Shown here: piece by piece, positions 1 through 8,221 of the stretch | Layout: every line of letters begins with the position of its first letter | How positions within the stretch are numbered: the stretch's first letter is position 1 | Origin: an uncultured Collinsella sp. | Lineage (GTDB): Bacteria > Actinomycetota > Coriobacteriia > Coriobacteriales > Coriobacteriaceae | Reading direction: 5' to 3' | Assembly (NCBI GenBank): GCA_900545445.1 | Contig: UQZH01000003.1 | Span: forward strand, 1 to 64,000 | Length of the DNA: 64,000 nucleotides | Made by a program: the position numbers and the translations under genes | The notes under the pieces: generated by a model | What the model saw: the letters and a program-made list of their open reading frames with translations, nothing else | Databases searched by the model: none | What the model was told of the DNA's origin: nothing

Positions 1-1473
1 AGCCGCGGCGGACTCGCTCTTGACCTGCGCGACCTGCTCGGCGGCCGCCTGCTCGGCGGCAGCAACCTTGGCGTCCGCGTCGGCACGGGCGGCAACCACC
101 TCGGCATCGGCCTCGGCGCGCATCTGCTCAAGCTGGGCCGCCGCGGTCGAGCGCGCCTCAACGGCAGCATCCTCGGCAGCTTTCTTGCCCGCCTCGACAT
201 CCTCCAGCGAGCCACGCAGTTCCTCAACATCAGCCTCGGCCATCTGAGCGCGCTGCGTCAACGCCAGCTCGCGCGTCTTTGCCTCGTCCAGCTCGTCTGC
301 CAGGTCGTCGCGCTCGTCGGTCAGCGCGTGGGCCTGAACCTTCCAGGACTTCAGCTGCCCCTGCAGATCCTCAATCTGCTCGCGGGCCTCGGCCAGCGCC
401 TGCTCGGCATCGAGCTGGGCCTGCGTGACCTCCTCCACAAACACGCGACGGACCTCGACATCGGGCAGGTCGGGGCTATCGACCTGCACCTCCTTAATCT
501 CCTTAATAAACTTGGGCGCCACCGGCTCGGGATGCACGCTCTCGAGCTCCTGCAGGTTGCGCTCGTCGTCGGTCAGGCTCTTAAAGACGGTGTAGTTGTT
601 GATGAGGTTGGTGTACATCTGCACCATGTACTCGTCATCGAACGCCAGCGCCTGCTGCTGCACGTCGATGTTGTAGCCCACCTTGTCGTAACGCTCCATA
701 AACTGCCACAGCTGGTAGCACTTGCGGTAGTTGGGGTCCTTCATGATGAGGTTGGTGCGCTGGATGGGGCTGCGGACCGCGCTGCAGCCGTTCATGATCT
801 GGCAGAACGACGCGCCGCGCAGTGCCATGACCAGACGGCGCACGCGGTCGATGCGCATAAAGACGTCCATGTTGTCGGCGTCGTTCTCGGCAAAGCTCTG
901 GCGATTCTTGACCGTCATCTCGACGTTGTACTCGATCTCCTCGTACGCATCGTCGATCTTGCTGTGCATCTTAAAACGGTTGCGGATCTCGTTGCCCGTC
1001 GACCAAAAGATCACGTCGGTACGCTTGTCTACAAACGTCAGCAGGCGCTGAATCAGGTGGTAGATAAACCGGTTCTCGTACAGGTCGTACGTCTCAACGG
1101 TATTGACGTTGAGGATGCGCGTGGGGTGGACGCCACCATCGTCGCTCGGCGCCAGGAACTGCGTGTTCTGGCTCAGATGACGGACGCTGTCGGCGCTGAT
1201 CTTTTTGGCGAGCGAGACCGGCACCACCTCTTCCTCGGTGGTAATGAAGCGGCGCGGATTTTCGATGATGGTGTTGATGGCGTCGAGCGAGTCCTCGATC
1301 ATGCTGATCCACTCCTCGTCCACCACCTTGACGAGCTCCTCGCGCTGTTGCTCGATCGTGGTGCCCGAGGCCTGCGCCATCTCAAACAGATAGCGGAAGT
1401 AGCGGCTGTCCTCCTGGATGGGCTCCATCTGCTCGGAGAAGCTGGCATAGAGGTCCTGAATGGTCTCGGACAT
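1..1473 (-). CDS. DUF2357-like protein with long C-terminal coiled coil (partial)
   Basis: The reading frame is open from an ATG at 1473 to the left window edge (491 codons seen), so the C-terminus is missing. The N-terminal 300 residues look like the DUF2357 domain that usually partners McrB-type ATPases: an ENRFIYHLIQRLL segment near residue 133 and a DPNYRKCYQLWQ segment near residue 250 are the recognisable parts. From about residue 340 the protein becomes a long Ala/Glu-rich coiled coil, where DUF2357 proteins often carry a PD-(D/E)XK nuclease; none is visible in the part present. It lies 99 bp after the AAA ATPase gene and is probably the last known gene of the same transcript. Family assignment is from recognition by eye. 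The role is inferred: a structural partner of the ATPase rather than a restriction nuclease. Confidence 0.6.
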   Translation of the reverse strand, partial: MSETIQDLYASFSEQMEPIQEDSRYFRYLFEMAQASGTTIEQQREELVKVVDEEWISMIEDSLDAINTIIENPRRFITTEEEVVPVSLAKKISADSVRHLSQNTQFLAPSDDGGVHPTRILNVNTVETYDLYENRFIYHLIQRLLTFVDKRTDVIFWSTGNEIRNRFKMHSKIDDAYEEIEYNVEMTVKNRQSFAENDADNMDVFMRIDRVRRLVMALRGASFCQIMNGCSAVRSPIQRTNLIMKDPNYRKCYQLWQFMERYDKVGYNIDVQQQALAFDDEYMVQMYTNLINNYTVFKSLTDDERNLQELESVHPEPVAPKFIKEIKEVQVDSPDLPDVEVRRVFVEEVTQAQLDAEQALAEAREQIEDLQGQLKSWKVQAHALTDERDDLADELDEAKTRELALTQRAQMAEADVEELRGSLEDVEAGKKAAEDAAVEARSTAAAQLEQMRAEADAEVVAARADADAKVAAAEQAAAEQVAQVKSESAAA

Positions 1474-1572
1474 GGGTTACTCCATAGGTTGGATCGATCG
1501 GGAAAGGGCATGGCGACATCATGTAGGGCAAACGCTACTGATTGTCTTGTCCCACGCCCCGCGCTTACGGCA

Positions 1573-3270
1573 TTAGTAAAAGTTCTGGATCCGCTGCAGG
1601 TACATGACGGAATCGGGCAGGCCGCCCTCGCCAAAGGTCTTCTCGATGTACTCGATCAGGCCCTTCATCTCGTCGCGCACAAAGCTCACGTTCATGGACT
1701 CAAACTTCTTGAGCACCTTGCGGGCGATGATGTAGTCCATGCCGCCCAGCTCGGTGCCGCCGCACGCCACGTACACGGGAATAAAGTCGTACATCTGCTT
1801 GATGATACGGTTACCAAAGGCCAGCTTAAAGCGGGTCTGCAGGTACTGGTCCAGCTTGTGCATCTTCTGGAGCAGCTCGTCATCGATCACGTACTCGACC
1901 TTGGCCTTCTGGAACAGATACTGCAGGTGGTCGGCCGTCACATGCACGCGCTCGTGCGGCTCGCACTCAAACGCGTCGGCGCGCTCGTTGAGCTCGATGG
2001 GAATCGCGCGGTCGTACACCTTGTCCGTGATGGTAAAGGTGGAGTCGTCGTTGTTGGCCGTGCCGATAAACCACAGGTTGTCGGGAATGGTGAGCTTGCC
2101 GTCGTGCAGGCCCTTGGGGTCGGCCGCCCACTGGGTGGGCACCAGGTCGAGCACCCACTCGTCGTGGCTGGGCATCTCGAGCACCGACAGAATCTCGGCA
2201 AAGTAGTACTCCACGCGAGCGAGGTTCATCTCGTCGAGCACGATCATGGACGGGTCTTGGCGAAGGCCCGCCTCGTACACGGCACGGAGGAACTCGGTCT
2301 CGTTAAAGCGCTTGGAAAACTCGTTGAAGTAGCCCAGCACCTCGGTGCGATCGCGAAAACTCGGCTGCACCGACACGATGGTCGCGGGGTTATCCAGATA
2401 GCGGCTAAAGCTGTAGGGCAGCGAGGTCTTACCAGTACCCGAGATGCCCTCCAGGATCAGTAGCTTGGAGGCGGCCATGCCGGCCACAAAGCGGCGGATG
2501 ACCTCGGGCGTGTAGTAGAGCTTCATCTGGCTGCAGGCGAACGCGCGGAAGCTGTCGACAAAGTCCTCCAGCGAGATGGCATCGTCATAGACCGGCGATT
2601 CCCAGTCACGGTACTTAAGGTCCACAAGGGACAGCTTGGGGAAGCGGTTGGCCTGGGCGATTTCCTTTTCCTCGGCAAGAGTCTTGGCCTCGACGGTGGC
2701 CTTGGCCATAGCGGCCGCGGCGTCCTTGACGCCCTCGCCATCGAGCGCGAGCGACGCGTTGCCCGACACCACGGCGGCCGTGGCGCCCTCGCCCGCAGGC
2801 GCACCGGCGCCCGCAGCGGCGCCCACCACGTTGCCCACCGTGGGCAGATGGTCGTCGGCCAGGGCCGAGGCGCCCACGTACGGAATCTGCTTGGTGCCGC
2901 CCATGGCATTGACCTTGAGCGCCAGCAGCTTGTTCTTCTCGTCCATGAGGTCGAGCACCTGCTTGTTCAGGCGGCCGATCTCGCGATAGAGCGCCTTGTT
3001 GGACGTGTCGTCGCGATGCAGGCGGCGGTTGATGCGGTAGCGGTGGACCAGGATGGCCACGATCAGCACGGGGACCGCGATGAGCATGGCAAACAGAATG
3101 ACCGCGCCGATCTTGCCCACCAGGTCAAACGTAGTGAAGTAGGTCATAAAGATGTTGAAGTACTCAACCCAGCCAAACACCAACAGGTTAAGGATGGAGC
3201 TCACGACGGCAACGACGTTGTAGACGACCTTTGCCAGCAGCTCCCAGGCAAATCCCAGAAACTCACTCAC
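1573..3270 (-). CDS. Membrane-anchored McrB/MoxR-like AAA+ ATPase
   Basis: A 565-residue AAA+ ATPase. Residues about 10-35 and 50-77 are hydrophobic membrane segments, followed by a short coiled coil (95-120) and an Ala/Gly-rich linker (145-205). The ATPase core has Walker A GISGTGKT (275-282), Walker B MIVLDEM (342-348) and a sensor-like FIGTANNDDS (401-410). The arrangement resembles McrB and other AAA_5 proteins, but the usual arginine finger stretch RRF is YDRA here (419-422). Two membrane segments are not a feature of restriction-type McrB. The start GTG at 3270 overlaps the end of the signal peptidase gene by 8 bases, which indicates translational coupling. The neighbours suggest it powers or remodels assembly of the secreted T[YF]AWF proteins at the membrane. 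That role is inference; ATP or GTP binding is well supported. Confidence 0.8.
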   Translation of the reverse strand: MSEFLGFAWELLAKVVYNVVAVVSSILNLLVFGWVEYFNIFMTYFTTFDLVGKIGAVILFAMLIAVPVLIVAILVHRYRINRRLHRDDTSNKALYREIGRLNKQVLDLMDEKNKLLALKVNAMGGTKQIPYVGASALADDHLPTVGNVVGAAAGAGAPAGEGATAAVVSGNASLALDGEGVKDAAAAMAKATVEAKTLAEEKEIAQANRFPKLSLVDLKYRDWESPVYDDAISLEDFVDSFRAFACSQMKLYYTPEVIRRFVAGMAASKLLILEGISGTGKTSLPYSFSRYLDNPATIVSVQPSFRDRTEVLGYFNEFSKRFNETEFLRAVYEAGLRQDPSMIVLDEMNLARVEYYFAEILSVLEMPSHDEWVLDLVPTQWAADPKGLHDGKLTIPDNLWFIGTANNDDSTFTITDKVYDRAIPIELNERADAFECEPHERVHVTADHLQYLFQKAKVEYVIDDELLQKMHKLDQYLQTRFKLAFGNRIIKQMYDFIPVYVACGGTELGGMDYIIARKVLKKFESMNVSFVRDEMKGLIEYIEKTFGEGGLPDSVMYLQRIQNFY

Positions 3271-4009
3271 CGTCGGTACCCTCCTGCTTGGTCGCGTTCA
3301 TCGCCGCCTCGGCCTCGGCCTTCAGACGGCGGGCTTCCTCGAGCTTGGCCTCGGCCTGGGCGAGCTGCTCGGCGGCGTTATCGGCCGTGATGGTGGTATC
3401 GCCCTTGCCCTCGGCGTCCACGATGGCAGCCGCGGCGGCCAGGCGGTCCTCCTCGGCCATAGCGCGCTTGAGGTTCATGCCCACCACGATGAGGTGATAC
3501 ACCTGGTAGATAAAGAACAGCAGCATGGGCAGCACGATCACAATGAGGAAGCCCATGGAGCTGGACAGGAAGTCCATGACCTTGCCCATCTGCGGCAACG
3601 CGAACAGGTACTTACCAACGATGTCGCCATCGCTGATGATGTGCGTATCGGCCACGTCGTTGTTATCGCCCTTGGTGGTAAAGCTGCGCATGCCGTTGAC
3701 CTCGTCGATCGCGGCGATGCGGTGCGTGTTGAGCGCGTACTCGTTGTCGATGATGGTATGGAACGTCACGATGTCGCCCACCTCGAGCTTGGAGGTGTCG
3801 CACTTTTTGATGAAGATGAGGTCGCCCTTGTTAAACGTGGGCGCCATGGAGTCGGACTGCACGGCAAGCGGGGTGAAGCCGGCGATGTCAGAGACACTGC
3901 CGTCCTCGCGCGTGGCGAGCGTGGTAAACGCATACAGGGCCGCCACCAGGATGATGATCCACATGACGACGCTCAACGCGATGGATGCGACTTTTTTAAC
4001 AGATTGCAT
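3263..4009 (-). CDS. sipW: Signal peptidase I, ER-type (SipW-like), with C-terminal coiled coil
   Basis: A 248-residue signal peptidase of the S26B (ER/SipW) type. After an N-terminal membrane segment (10-30), the catalytic serine lies in QSDSM (Ser54). The base is histidine rather than lysine (LNTHR, His96), the hallmark of the SipW subgroup, and an acid lies in TKGDNND (Asp115). A second membrane segment follows at about 152-175. The last 60 residues form a charged Ala/Glu coiled coil that SipW proteins usually lack; it faces the side where the AAA ATPase domain would be. The start has AAGGGA 4 bases upstream. Four genes with SipW-type signal regions lie directly upstream on the same strand, so these are the likely substrates. 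Biochemical role well supported; substrate pairing inferred from context. Confidence 0.88.
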   Translation of the reverse strand: MQSVKKVASIALSVVMWIIILVAALYAFTTLATREDGSVSDIAGFTPLAVQSDSMAPTFNKGDLIFIKKCDTSKLEVGDIVTFHTIIDNEYALNTHRIAAIDEVNGMRSFTTKGDNNDVADTHIISDGDIVGKYLFALPQMGKVMDFLSSSMGFLIVIVLPMLLFFIYQVYHLIVVGMNLKRAMAEEDRLAAAAAIVDAEGKGDTTITADNAAEQLAQAEAKLEEARRLKAEAEAAMNATKQEGTDGE

Positions 4010-4069
4010 GATGTCCCTTACTACCGTGTCTGTCTAGGTCGTGCGCGGCCGGGCAGCCGCCGTGCATAT

Positions 4070-4897
4070 CTACTGTTCCTCGATGCCCTCGAAGCGCATC
4101 GAAACCGAATAGTTAGCTCCCTTTAGCATATTAGTGCAATTTGGGTCCGTTCCCTCGAGCCATATGCGAACGGTCACCGGCTTATCCGTATCTTTTATCA
4201 GGTCGAACATATCGCTGGCCGCGGTGGCAGCGCCCGAGTCGAGCCCAAAGACGGTGGCCGCGCCGGACGAGCTCCCGCCCCCGTTGGGGTCGTAGACCCA
4301 GGTGTGGCCGTCGGCGGTAAAGCTCATGCGCATGGCGCTGGCCATGCCCTGCGTGTCGGAGCTAAACCGCGTGCCGGACACGCCACCGTCACCATCCTGG
4401 CCGGTCAGGCGAACGCGCAGGTCCGTACTGCTCATAAAGTGCAGCGTGAACTCCAGGTAGGCGCCGGTGGCGGGATCGGCAGTGGAACCGTCCTCGAAGG
4501 TGAAGGTCTGGTAGTCGCTCGTGGTGACGGGCTTGAGCTTGGACGCATCGATGTCCACGCCCTTTTCGCTAGCGATGCGCGCCGAGATCTGATCGAAGCC
4601 CAGGCTGTGCACGTATTCGTCGAATGTGGCGTGTTCGTCCAGGTCAAAGCGCAGCGAGCCATCGGCGTTGGCGTCGATCATGAGCATGCGGGTTTTGGCG
4701 CTATCGGCGATGGAGAACCAGGCGAACGTTGCCATGGCTATCGCCACCAGCGCAAACAGCACCAACACCACGGTTGTGGTGAGCTTGCGGCGCAGATCGG
4801 TGTCGGTGGGCGCGGCGGCGTTGGGCTTGCCGGTGGCGGCGACTGGACGGCGGTCGCCGGTAGCCGAGCGGCGGTCGTCTGATTCAACGCGTGCCAT
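4070..4897 (-). CDS. SipW-dependent secreted protein, TFAWF type (copy 4)
   Basis: A 275-residue predicted secreted protein. A polar, Arg-rich N-terminus of about 38 residues precedes a hydrophobic segment ending in ATFAWF (about 56-61), the signature of SipW-cleaved proteins such as TasA and camelysin. The remainder looks like an all-beta exported domain. Near the C-terminus is IWLEGTDPNC, followed by one terminal strand, a pattern shared with the other members in this window. The ATG at 4897 is 2 bases after the upstream stop, with GGTGAG as ribosome site, so the genes are translationally coupled. It is the member closest to the peptidase gene. Likely a subunit of a surface fibre or matrix; no enzymatic motif is seen. 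Confidence 0.78.
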   Translation of the reverse strand: MARVESDDRRSATGDRRPVAATGKPNAAAPTDTDLRRKLTTTVVLVLFALVAIAMATFAWFSIADSAKTRMLMIDANADGSLRFDLDEHATFDEYVHSLGFDQISARIASEKGVDIDASKLKPVTTSDYQTFTFEDGSTADPATGAYLEFTLHFMSSTDLRVRLTGQDGDGGVSGTRFSSDTQGMASAMRMSFTADGHTWVYDPNGGGSSSGAATVFGLDSGAATAASDMFDLIKDTDKPVTVRIWLEGTDPNCTNMLKGANYSVSMRFEGIEEQ

Positions 4898-4899
4898 TG

Positions 4900-5886
4900 C
4901 TACTCACCGTCCAAGGTCGCAAAGAGCGCCAGGTGCAAGGTGCCCGGATCCTGATAGAGATAGTCGGCGCTATCGGGATCGGTGCCCTCGATGTAGTAAT
5001 AGATATCCAAACGATAGGTCTGGCCAAGCCCAAGCGTGGCAAGCGCGTTTTGCGGACGCGCGGCCGTCTCGCTCGTGTCCAGCGTAAAGGCGGCTGGGTC
5101 CTGCGTTACGTTGGCACCGCAAGCAAGCTGGCCGTTTTGCCAACCCAGAAGCATGCCCTCGGTGTAGCCCGCCAGGCCCGAAGGCGCGGTCGCGGGATGC
5201 TCGTCGCGATGGCCGCTATCAGAGCTGTCGAGCTCAAAAATGTTGGTGGCAAGCACCTGGTTGCCGCTCGAAATCTTGATGCCCACGCGGGCTGCGCGCA
5301 GCAGCTCGGCATCGGCACCCTGCGGGACCAGCGATTCGGCCAGATACAGGTTGACCTTGCCCCTTACTTTGCTGGCGCCCGTTCCGGTAATGGTGGAGCG
5401 CAGGTCGATCCAACCGTGGTAGAAGGCGGAGCCGTTGTCTTTTGCCTGCTCAAACACTGTGGCATCGCCGGCAGAGTTGTTTTGCGCACAGGCAGCAAAG
5501 CCGTTGAGATCGAAGGTCGAGACCGGGTAGAGCGTCACGGCGCCGGTCGCGATAGAAGCTAGGGAAACGTCGCCCCGCTGCGACCAGCTGCCGCGGTCGG
5601 CATCGCCCAGCTCCAGCACCAGCTTGGACGTGTCGCTGTGCACGCTCACCGAGTTGGTGTTGACCTTCATGTTGTTCGTGAACCAAGCGTAGGTCGCGGC
5701 GCCCAGCGTGGCGGCGAGTGCCACCATGACGAGCGCGATGTAGGCACGCGCGCGGTGGGCGTGGCGGCGGGTGACGACGCCCTCGAGGTGTGAACACTCG
5801 GCAGCTGCGCTGGAGGGGGCCGCGGGGCTCTCACTCTGGGTTTTGGCCTCGCGGCTATCTGCTGGCATGTGCTTCTGATCTTCCAT
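4900..5886 (-). CDS. SipW-dependent secreted protein, TYAWF type (copy 3)
   Basis: A 328-residue predicted secreted protein. The start at 5886 was chosen because AAGGGGGC lies 7 bases upstream; upstream extensions in the same frame lack a ribosome site. A 48-residue cytoplasmic leader precedes the hydrophobic core and GAATYAWF (about 62-69). The C-terminus carries YYIEGTDPDS, the diverged form of the shared W-x-E-G-x-D-P-x-C signature: the tryptophan is tyrosine and the cysteine is serine. It lies 13 bases after copy 2 and 2 bases before copy 4. Several consecutive Asp/Ser-rich stretches fit a beta-rich extracellular fold. Function as a fibre or matrix subunit is inferred from the signal type and operon. 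Confidence 0.77.
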   Translation of the reverse strand: MEDQKHMPADSREAKTQSESPAAPSSAAAECSHLEGVVTRRHAHRARAYIALVMVALAATLGAATYAWFTNNMKVNTNSVSVHSDTSKLVLELGDADRGSWSQRGDVSLASIATGAVTLYPVSTFDLNGFAACAQNNSAGDATVFEQAKDNGSAFYHGWIDLRSTITGTGASKVRGKVNLYLAESLVPQGADAELLRAARVGIKISSGNQVLATNIFELDSSDSGHRDEHPATAPSGLAGYTEGMLLGWQNGQLACGANVTQDPAAFTLDTSETAARPQNALATLGLGQTYRLDIYYYIEGTDPDSADYLYQDPGTLHLALFATLDGE

Positions 5887-5899
5887 GTCGCTCGCCCCC

Positions 5900-6736
5900 T
5901 TACGCCTTGGCCGCGGCAAAGGCAAGCTGGAGCACCACATCGCGGGCCTGGGCCTCGTCGATGCAATTGGCGTCGCAGCCTTCCATGTACACAACGTAGC
6001 GAACGTTTGCCACCTCGTTGGCGGCCAGCATGCAGATGGGCGTAGCACCCGCGCGCGCCGTGGGCGTGTCGCCGGTGCCGTCCATGCTGTAGGCGCTTAT
6101 GGAGCGCGCAGGGTCGGCGGTGTAGGTCCAGCCCGAGGCGCCCGCTGCCACAACCACGCCGTCTTGCGCGGTGGTGCGCCTGCTGGTGGCACCCGCGGTG
6201 CTGCCCAGGTCGTCGCAGGTAAAGATATGCGTTTGCGTACCCGACTGGGTCGTAATTACCAGACCCAGGCGCAGCGCGGCCAGCAGCTGCGGGTCGCTCG
6301 TCACGCTCATCTGGCCCGGATACAGGTACACGTTGAGCGCGCTGTCGCCGCCCTTAAGGTACAGCGTGCCCGAAAGGGCATAGTCGTCCAGCTGCGCGGT
6401 GCAGTCGGCGTAGTCGGTCGTGATGCCCGCGGCGTTTTGGAACGTGCCGCGCCAAAAGCGGGAAAGGTCCGACGTCGAGATGGGATAGAGCGTCTTGTCG
6501 GCGGCGGCAAGTGTGGCCGTCGTGTCCCAGGGCCCGTTGGCCGAAAGGCCAATCTGCAGATCGGAGCTCTCGTCGCTTACCGTATGCGCCACGGGCGTCA
6601 CGTTGGTGTAGCGCGAGTTGCTAAACCAGGCGTAGGTGGCGGCGCTCAGGGCAGCTACCAGCACCAGCATCCATGCGGCCGCAGCAACCATGCGGCGGCG
6701 CGAGCTTAGGATGTCTTTGATGTTCGATGTACTCAT
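5900..6736 (-). CDS. SipW-dependent secreted protein, TYAWF type (copy 2)
   Basis: A 278-residue predicted secreted protein starting at 6736, with AAGGGGG 6 bases upstream. The hydrophobic segment (about 16-33) ends in AATYAWF (32-38), the expected SipW cleavage region. The C-terminal signature is VYMEGCDANC at about 249-258, followed by a short strand that ends the protein. Two cysteines in this signature could pair with each other outside the cell. It sits 11 bases from copy 1 and 13 bases from copy 3 in a tight run. Sequence between the signal and the C-terminal motif is diverged from the other copies, as expected for structural subunits with separate positions or antigenic variation. No catalytic motif is visible. 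Confidence 0.78.
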   Translation of the reverse strand: MSTSNIKDILSSRRRMVAAAAWMLVLVAALSAATYAWFSNSRYTNVTPVAHTVSDESSDLQIGLSANGPWDTTATLAAADKTLYPISTSDLSRFWRGTFQNAAGITTDYADCTAQLDDYALSGTLYLKGGDSALNVYLYPGQMSVTSDPQLLAALRLGLVITTQSGTQTHIFTCDDLGSTAGATSRRTTAQDGVVVAAGASGWTYTADPARSISAYSMDGTGDTPTARAGATPICMLAANEVANVRYVVYMEGCDANCIDEAQARDVVLQLAFAAAKA

Positions 6737-6747
6737 CCCCGGCCCCC

Positions 6748-7632
6748 TTACGAACGCTTGCCAGCAAAGCGCAGCGCCAGCGATTGCAGGCTGGTGGCGG
6801 CCAGGTTGTTGGTGCAGTCGGGGTCGCAGCCTTCCAGCCACACGTACACATCCACGCGCACGGGCATGCTGCGGTTGGCGCCCTTGGCGGCAGCGGGCAG
6901 GCTGCAGATCTTGGTCGTGGCCTCCTTGAGGCTCACGACGCCGGTGTCTTCGTTGTAGTCGCAGAAGTTTGCACTGGTCAGCTGGTCAAAATGGACCGTG
7001 GCGCCGTCGGAGCGGCTGCTGTCGAGCACCAGGTGGTTCTGCTCGTTTTCGCCGGCGTCCTTGCCATCGAGCGTGTTGTAGCGCGCCTGGGGATTGTGCT
7101 CGCCCGAGACCTCAAAGACGTACTGGCCCGTAACGGTATCGCCCTGCCCTGGAGCATAGGCGACCAGCCCCACGCGCAGGGCGGTGGAGATGGGGTTTGC
7201 CGGATCTTGCTCGGTAAAGTCGATGCCCGACAGGTACACGTCGGTTGCGGCCGAGTTAGTGGCCAGGTACAGGGAGGTCTTGTAGTAGTCGGAATGCTCG
7301 GCCGCGCCAAACATGCTGGCAAACAGCGAATCCTGCGTGGTTCCGCCGGTAAAGCCCATTACCTTTTGAAAGCCGTTGAGCACGTTGTCGGTCGAGACAG
7401 GATCGAGCAGGCCCGCAAAGCTCAGACCGGCGTTGGTCTTGTACTCGCCATCGTACTCGTTGGAGATAAGGAAGGTAACGCCCGTGCCCGCGGCCATCTT
7501 GACGTCGGTGATATGGCGGTTGGCATTGTAGATGTACCAGGCATACGTTACGGCTCCGGCAGCAGCAAGGGCCACCAGCAACGTGGCGAGCATGCGATTG
7601 AACTGTTTTCGCAGCGAGCGCGCGTCCGACAT
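6748..7632 (-). CDS. SipW-dependent secreted protein, TYAWY type (copy 1, first gene of run)
   Basis: A 294-residue predicted secreted protein and the first gene of the run that ends with the ATPase and DUF2357-like genes. Start at 7632 with a purine-rich GGGGGAGGGG site just upstream. The hydrophobic segment ends in AVTYAWY (about 27-33), a variant of T[YF]AWF. The C-terminal signature is VWLEGCDPDC (about 264-273), the best match to the family consensus, with two cysteines four residues apart. The rest is polar and predicted beta-rich. About 230 bases separate it from the divergent tRNA-Val gene, and the operon promoter should lie there, but I could not assign its -35 box. Likely a surface structural subunit (inferred). 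Confidence 0.78.
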   Translation of the reverse strand: MSDARSLRKQFNRMLATLLVALAAAGAVTYAWYIYNANRHITDVKMAAGTGVTFLISNEYDGEYKTNAGLSFAGLLDPVSTDNVLNGFQKVMGFTGGTTQDSLFASMFGAAEHSDYYKTSLYLATNSAATDVYLSGIDFTEQDPANPISTALRVGLVAYAPGQGDTVTGQYVFEVSGEHNPQARYNTLDGKDAGENEQNHLVLDSSRSDGATVHFDQLTSANFCDYNEDTGVVSLKEATTKICSLPAAAKGANRSMPVRVDVYVWLEGCDPDCTNNLAATSLQSLALRFAGKRS

Positions 7633-7804
7633 GCCCCTCCCCCAGATGCCGTGTTGTAAACTGCCTGGACACCATTTGCCCATAATGGAGTTATTCTACG
7701 CGAATGTGCTGTTCGTCGGGGGTACAAACGCGACTTTCCGCGTGCTGTTCGCGCTACATCGGGGCGGATAGGGTCGCAAATCGCCGCTTTTTAAAAAATA
7801 GTTC

Positions 7805-7833
7805 TTGCCACTGGGCGGGAGCTCCGTTATATT
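7805..7833 (+). promoter_or_regulatory. Sigma-70-type promoter of the tRNA-Val gene
   Basis: TTGCCA (7805-7810) and TATATT (7828-7833) are separated by exactly 17 bases and end 29 bases before the tRNA. The spacing and match to the primary-sigma consensus are good. Confidence 0.7.
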
Positions 7834-7862
7834 ATTCCCTGCGCACTCGCGCACCCTTGATC

Positions 7863-7937
7863 GGGCGTTTAGCTCAGGGGGAGAGCGCTTCCCTGACACG
7901 GAAGAGGTCAGAAGTTCAAATCTTCTAACGCCCACCA
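7863..7937 (+). tRNA. tRNA-Val (anticodon GAC)
   Basis: A complete cloverleaf can be drawn. The acceptor arms GGGCGTT (7863-7869) and AACGCCC (7927-7933) pair fully; the D arm carries AGCTC; the anticodon loop CTGACAC gives anticodon GAC, which reads valine codons GUC and GUU; the T loop is TTCAAAT. The discriminator A and a genome-encoded CCA follow. It has its own promoter and terminator, so it is a single-gene unit. Confidence 0.95.
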
Positions 7938-7945
7938 AATGTTCG

Positions 7946-7982
7946 CAGCTCAGAGGCTTCGCCTCTGAGCTGTTTTGTTTTA
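7946..7982 (+). terminator. Rho-independent terminator of tRNA-Val
   Basis: A 12-bp GC-rich stem (CAGCTCAGAGGC with its complement) around a TTC loop is followed by TGTTTTGTTTT. It begins nine bases after the tRNA CCA. Confidence 0.9.
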
Positions 7983-8221
7983 CGTCGCCAAGCCAAAAGG
8001 GCGCCGCGGCACCCAAAACCGCTTCGACAGCTCCAATAACCATCCCAGACGAGGCCGATGCCGCCCCCCACACCTCTGGCAACCATCCCAACCGGGCCCC
8101 AAGCCGCCCAACAGCCCTGATAATCGCCTCGATCAGGCCCAAAGTCGCCCAAACAACCCCAGCGATCGCCTCGATCAGACCCAGATGTGGCCCTCGTAGC
8201 CGTATCCGGGCAGCCCGCAAA
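7983..8221. other. Gene-free stretch with a 40-base period direct repeat
   Basis: No supported gene. ATCGCCTCGATCAG occurs at about 8125 and again about 40 bases on (about 8165). On the minus strand these bases encode a hydrophobic LGLIEAI-type repeat, but the frame runs antisense through the tRNA and has no ribosome site, so I do not call it a gene. Confidence 0.4.

Noticed and set aside
328..2463. 711-residue plus-strand frame antisense to the ATPase and DUF2357-like genes
   Set aside because: It mirrors the GC-rich third-position pattern of the real minus-strand genes and has a Leu/His/Val-rich composition typical of antisense frames; no ribosome site or family.
1..3270. McrBC-type restriction system
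   Set aside because: ATPase and DUF2357-like protein suggest it, but the ATPase is membrane-anchored, no nuclease is visible, and the operon is full of secretion genes. The missing end of the first gene leaves a small chance.
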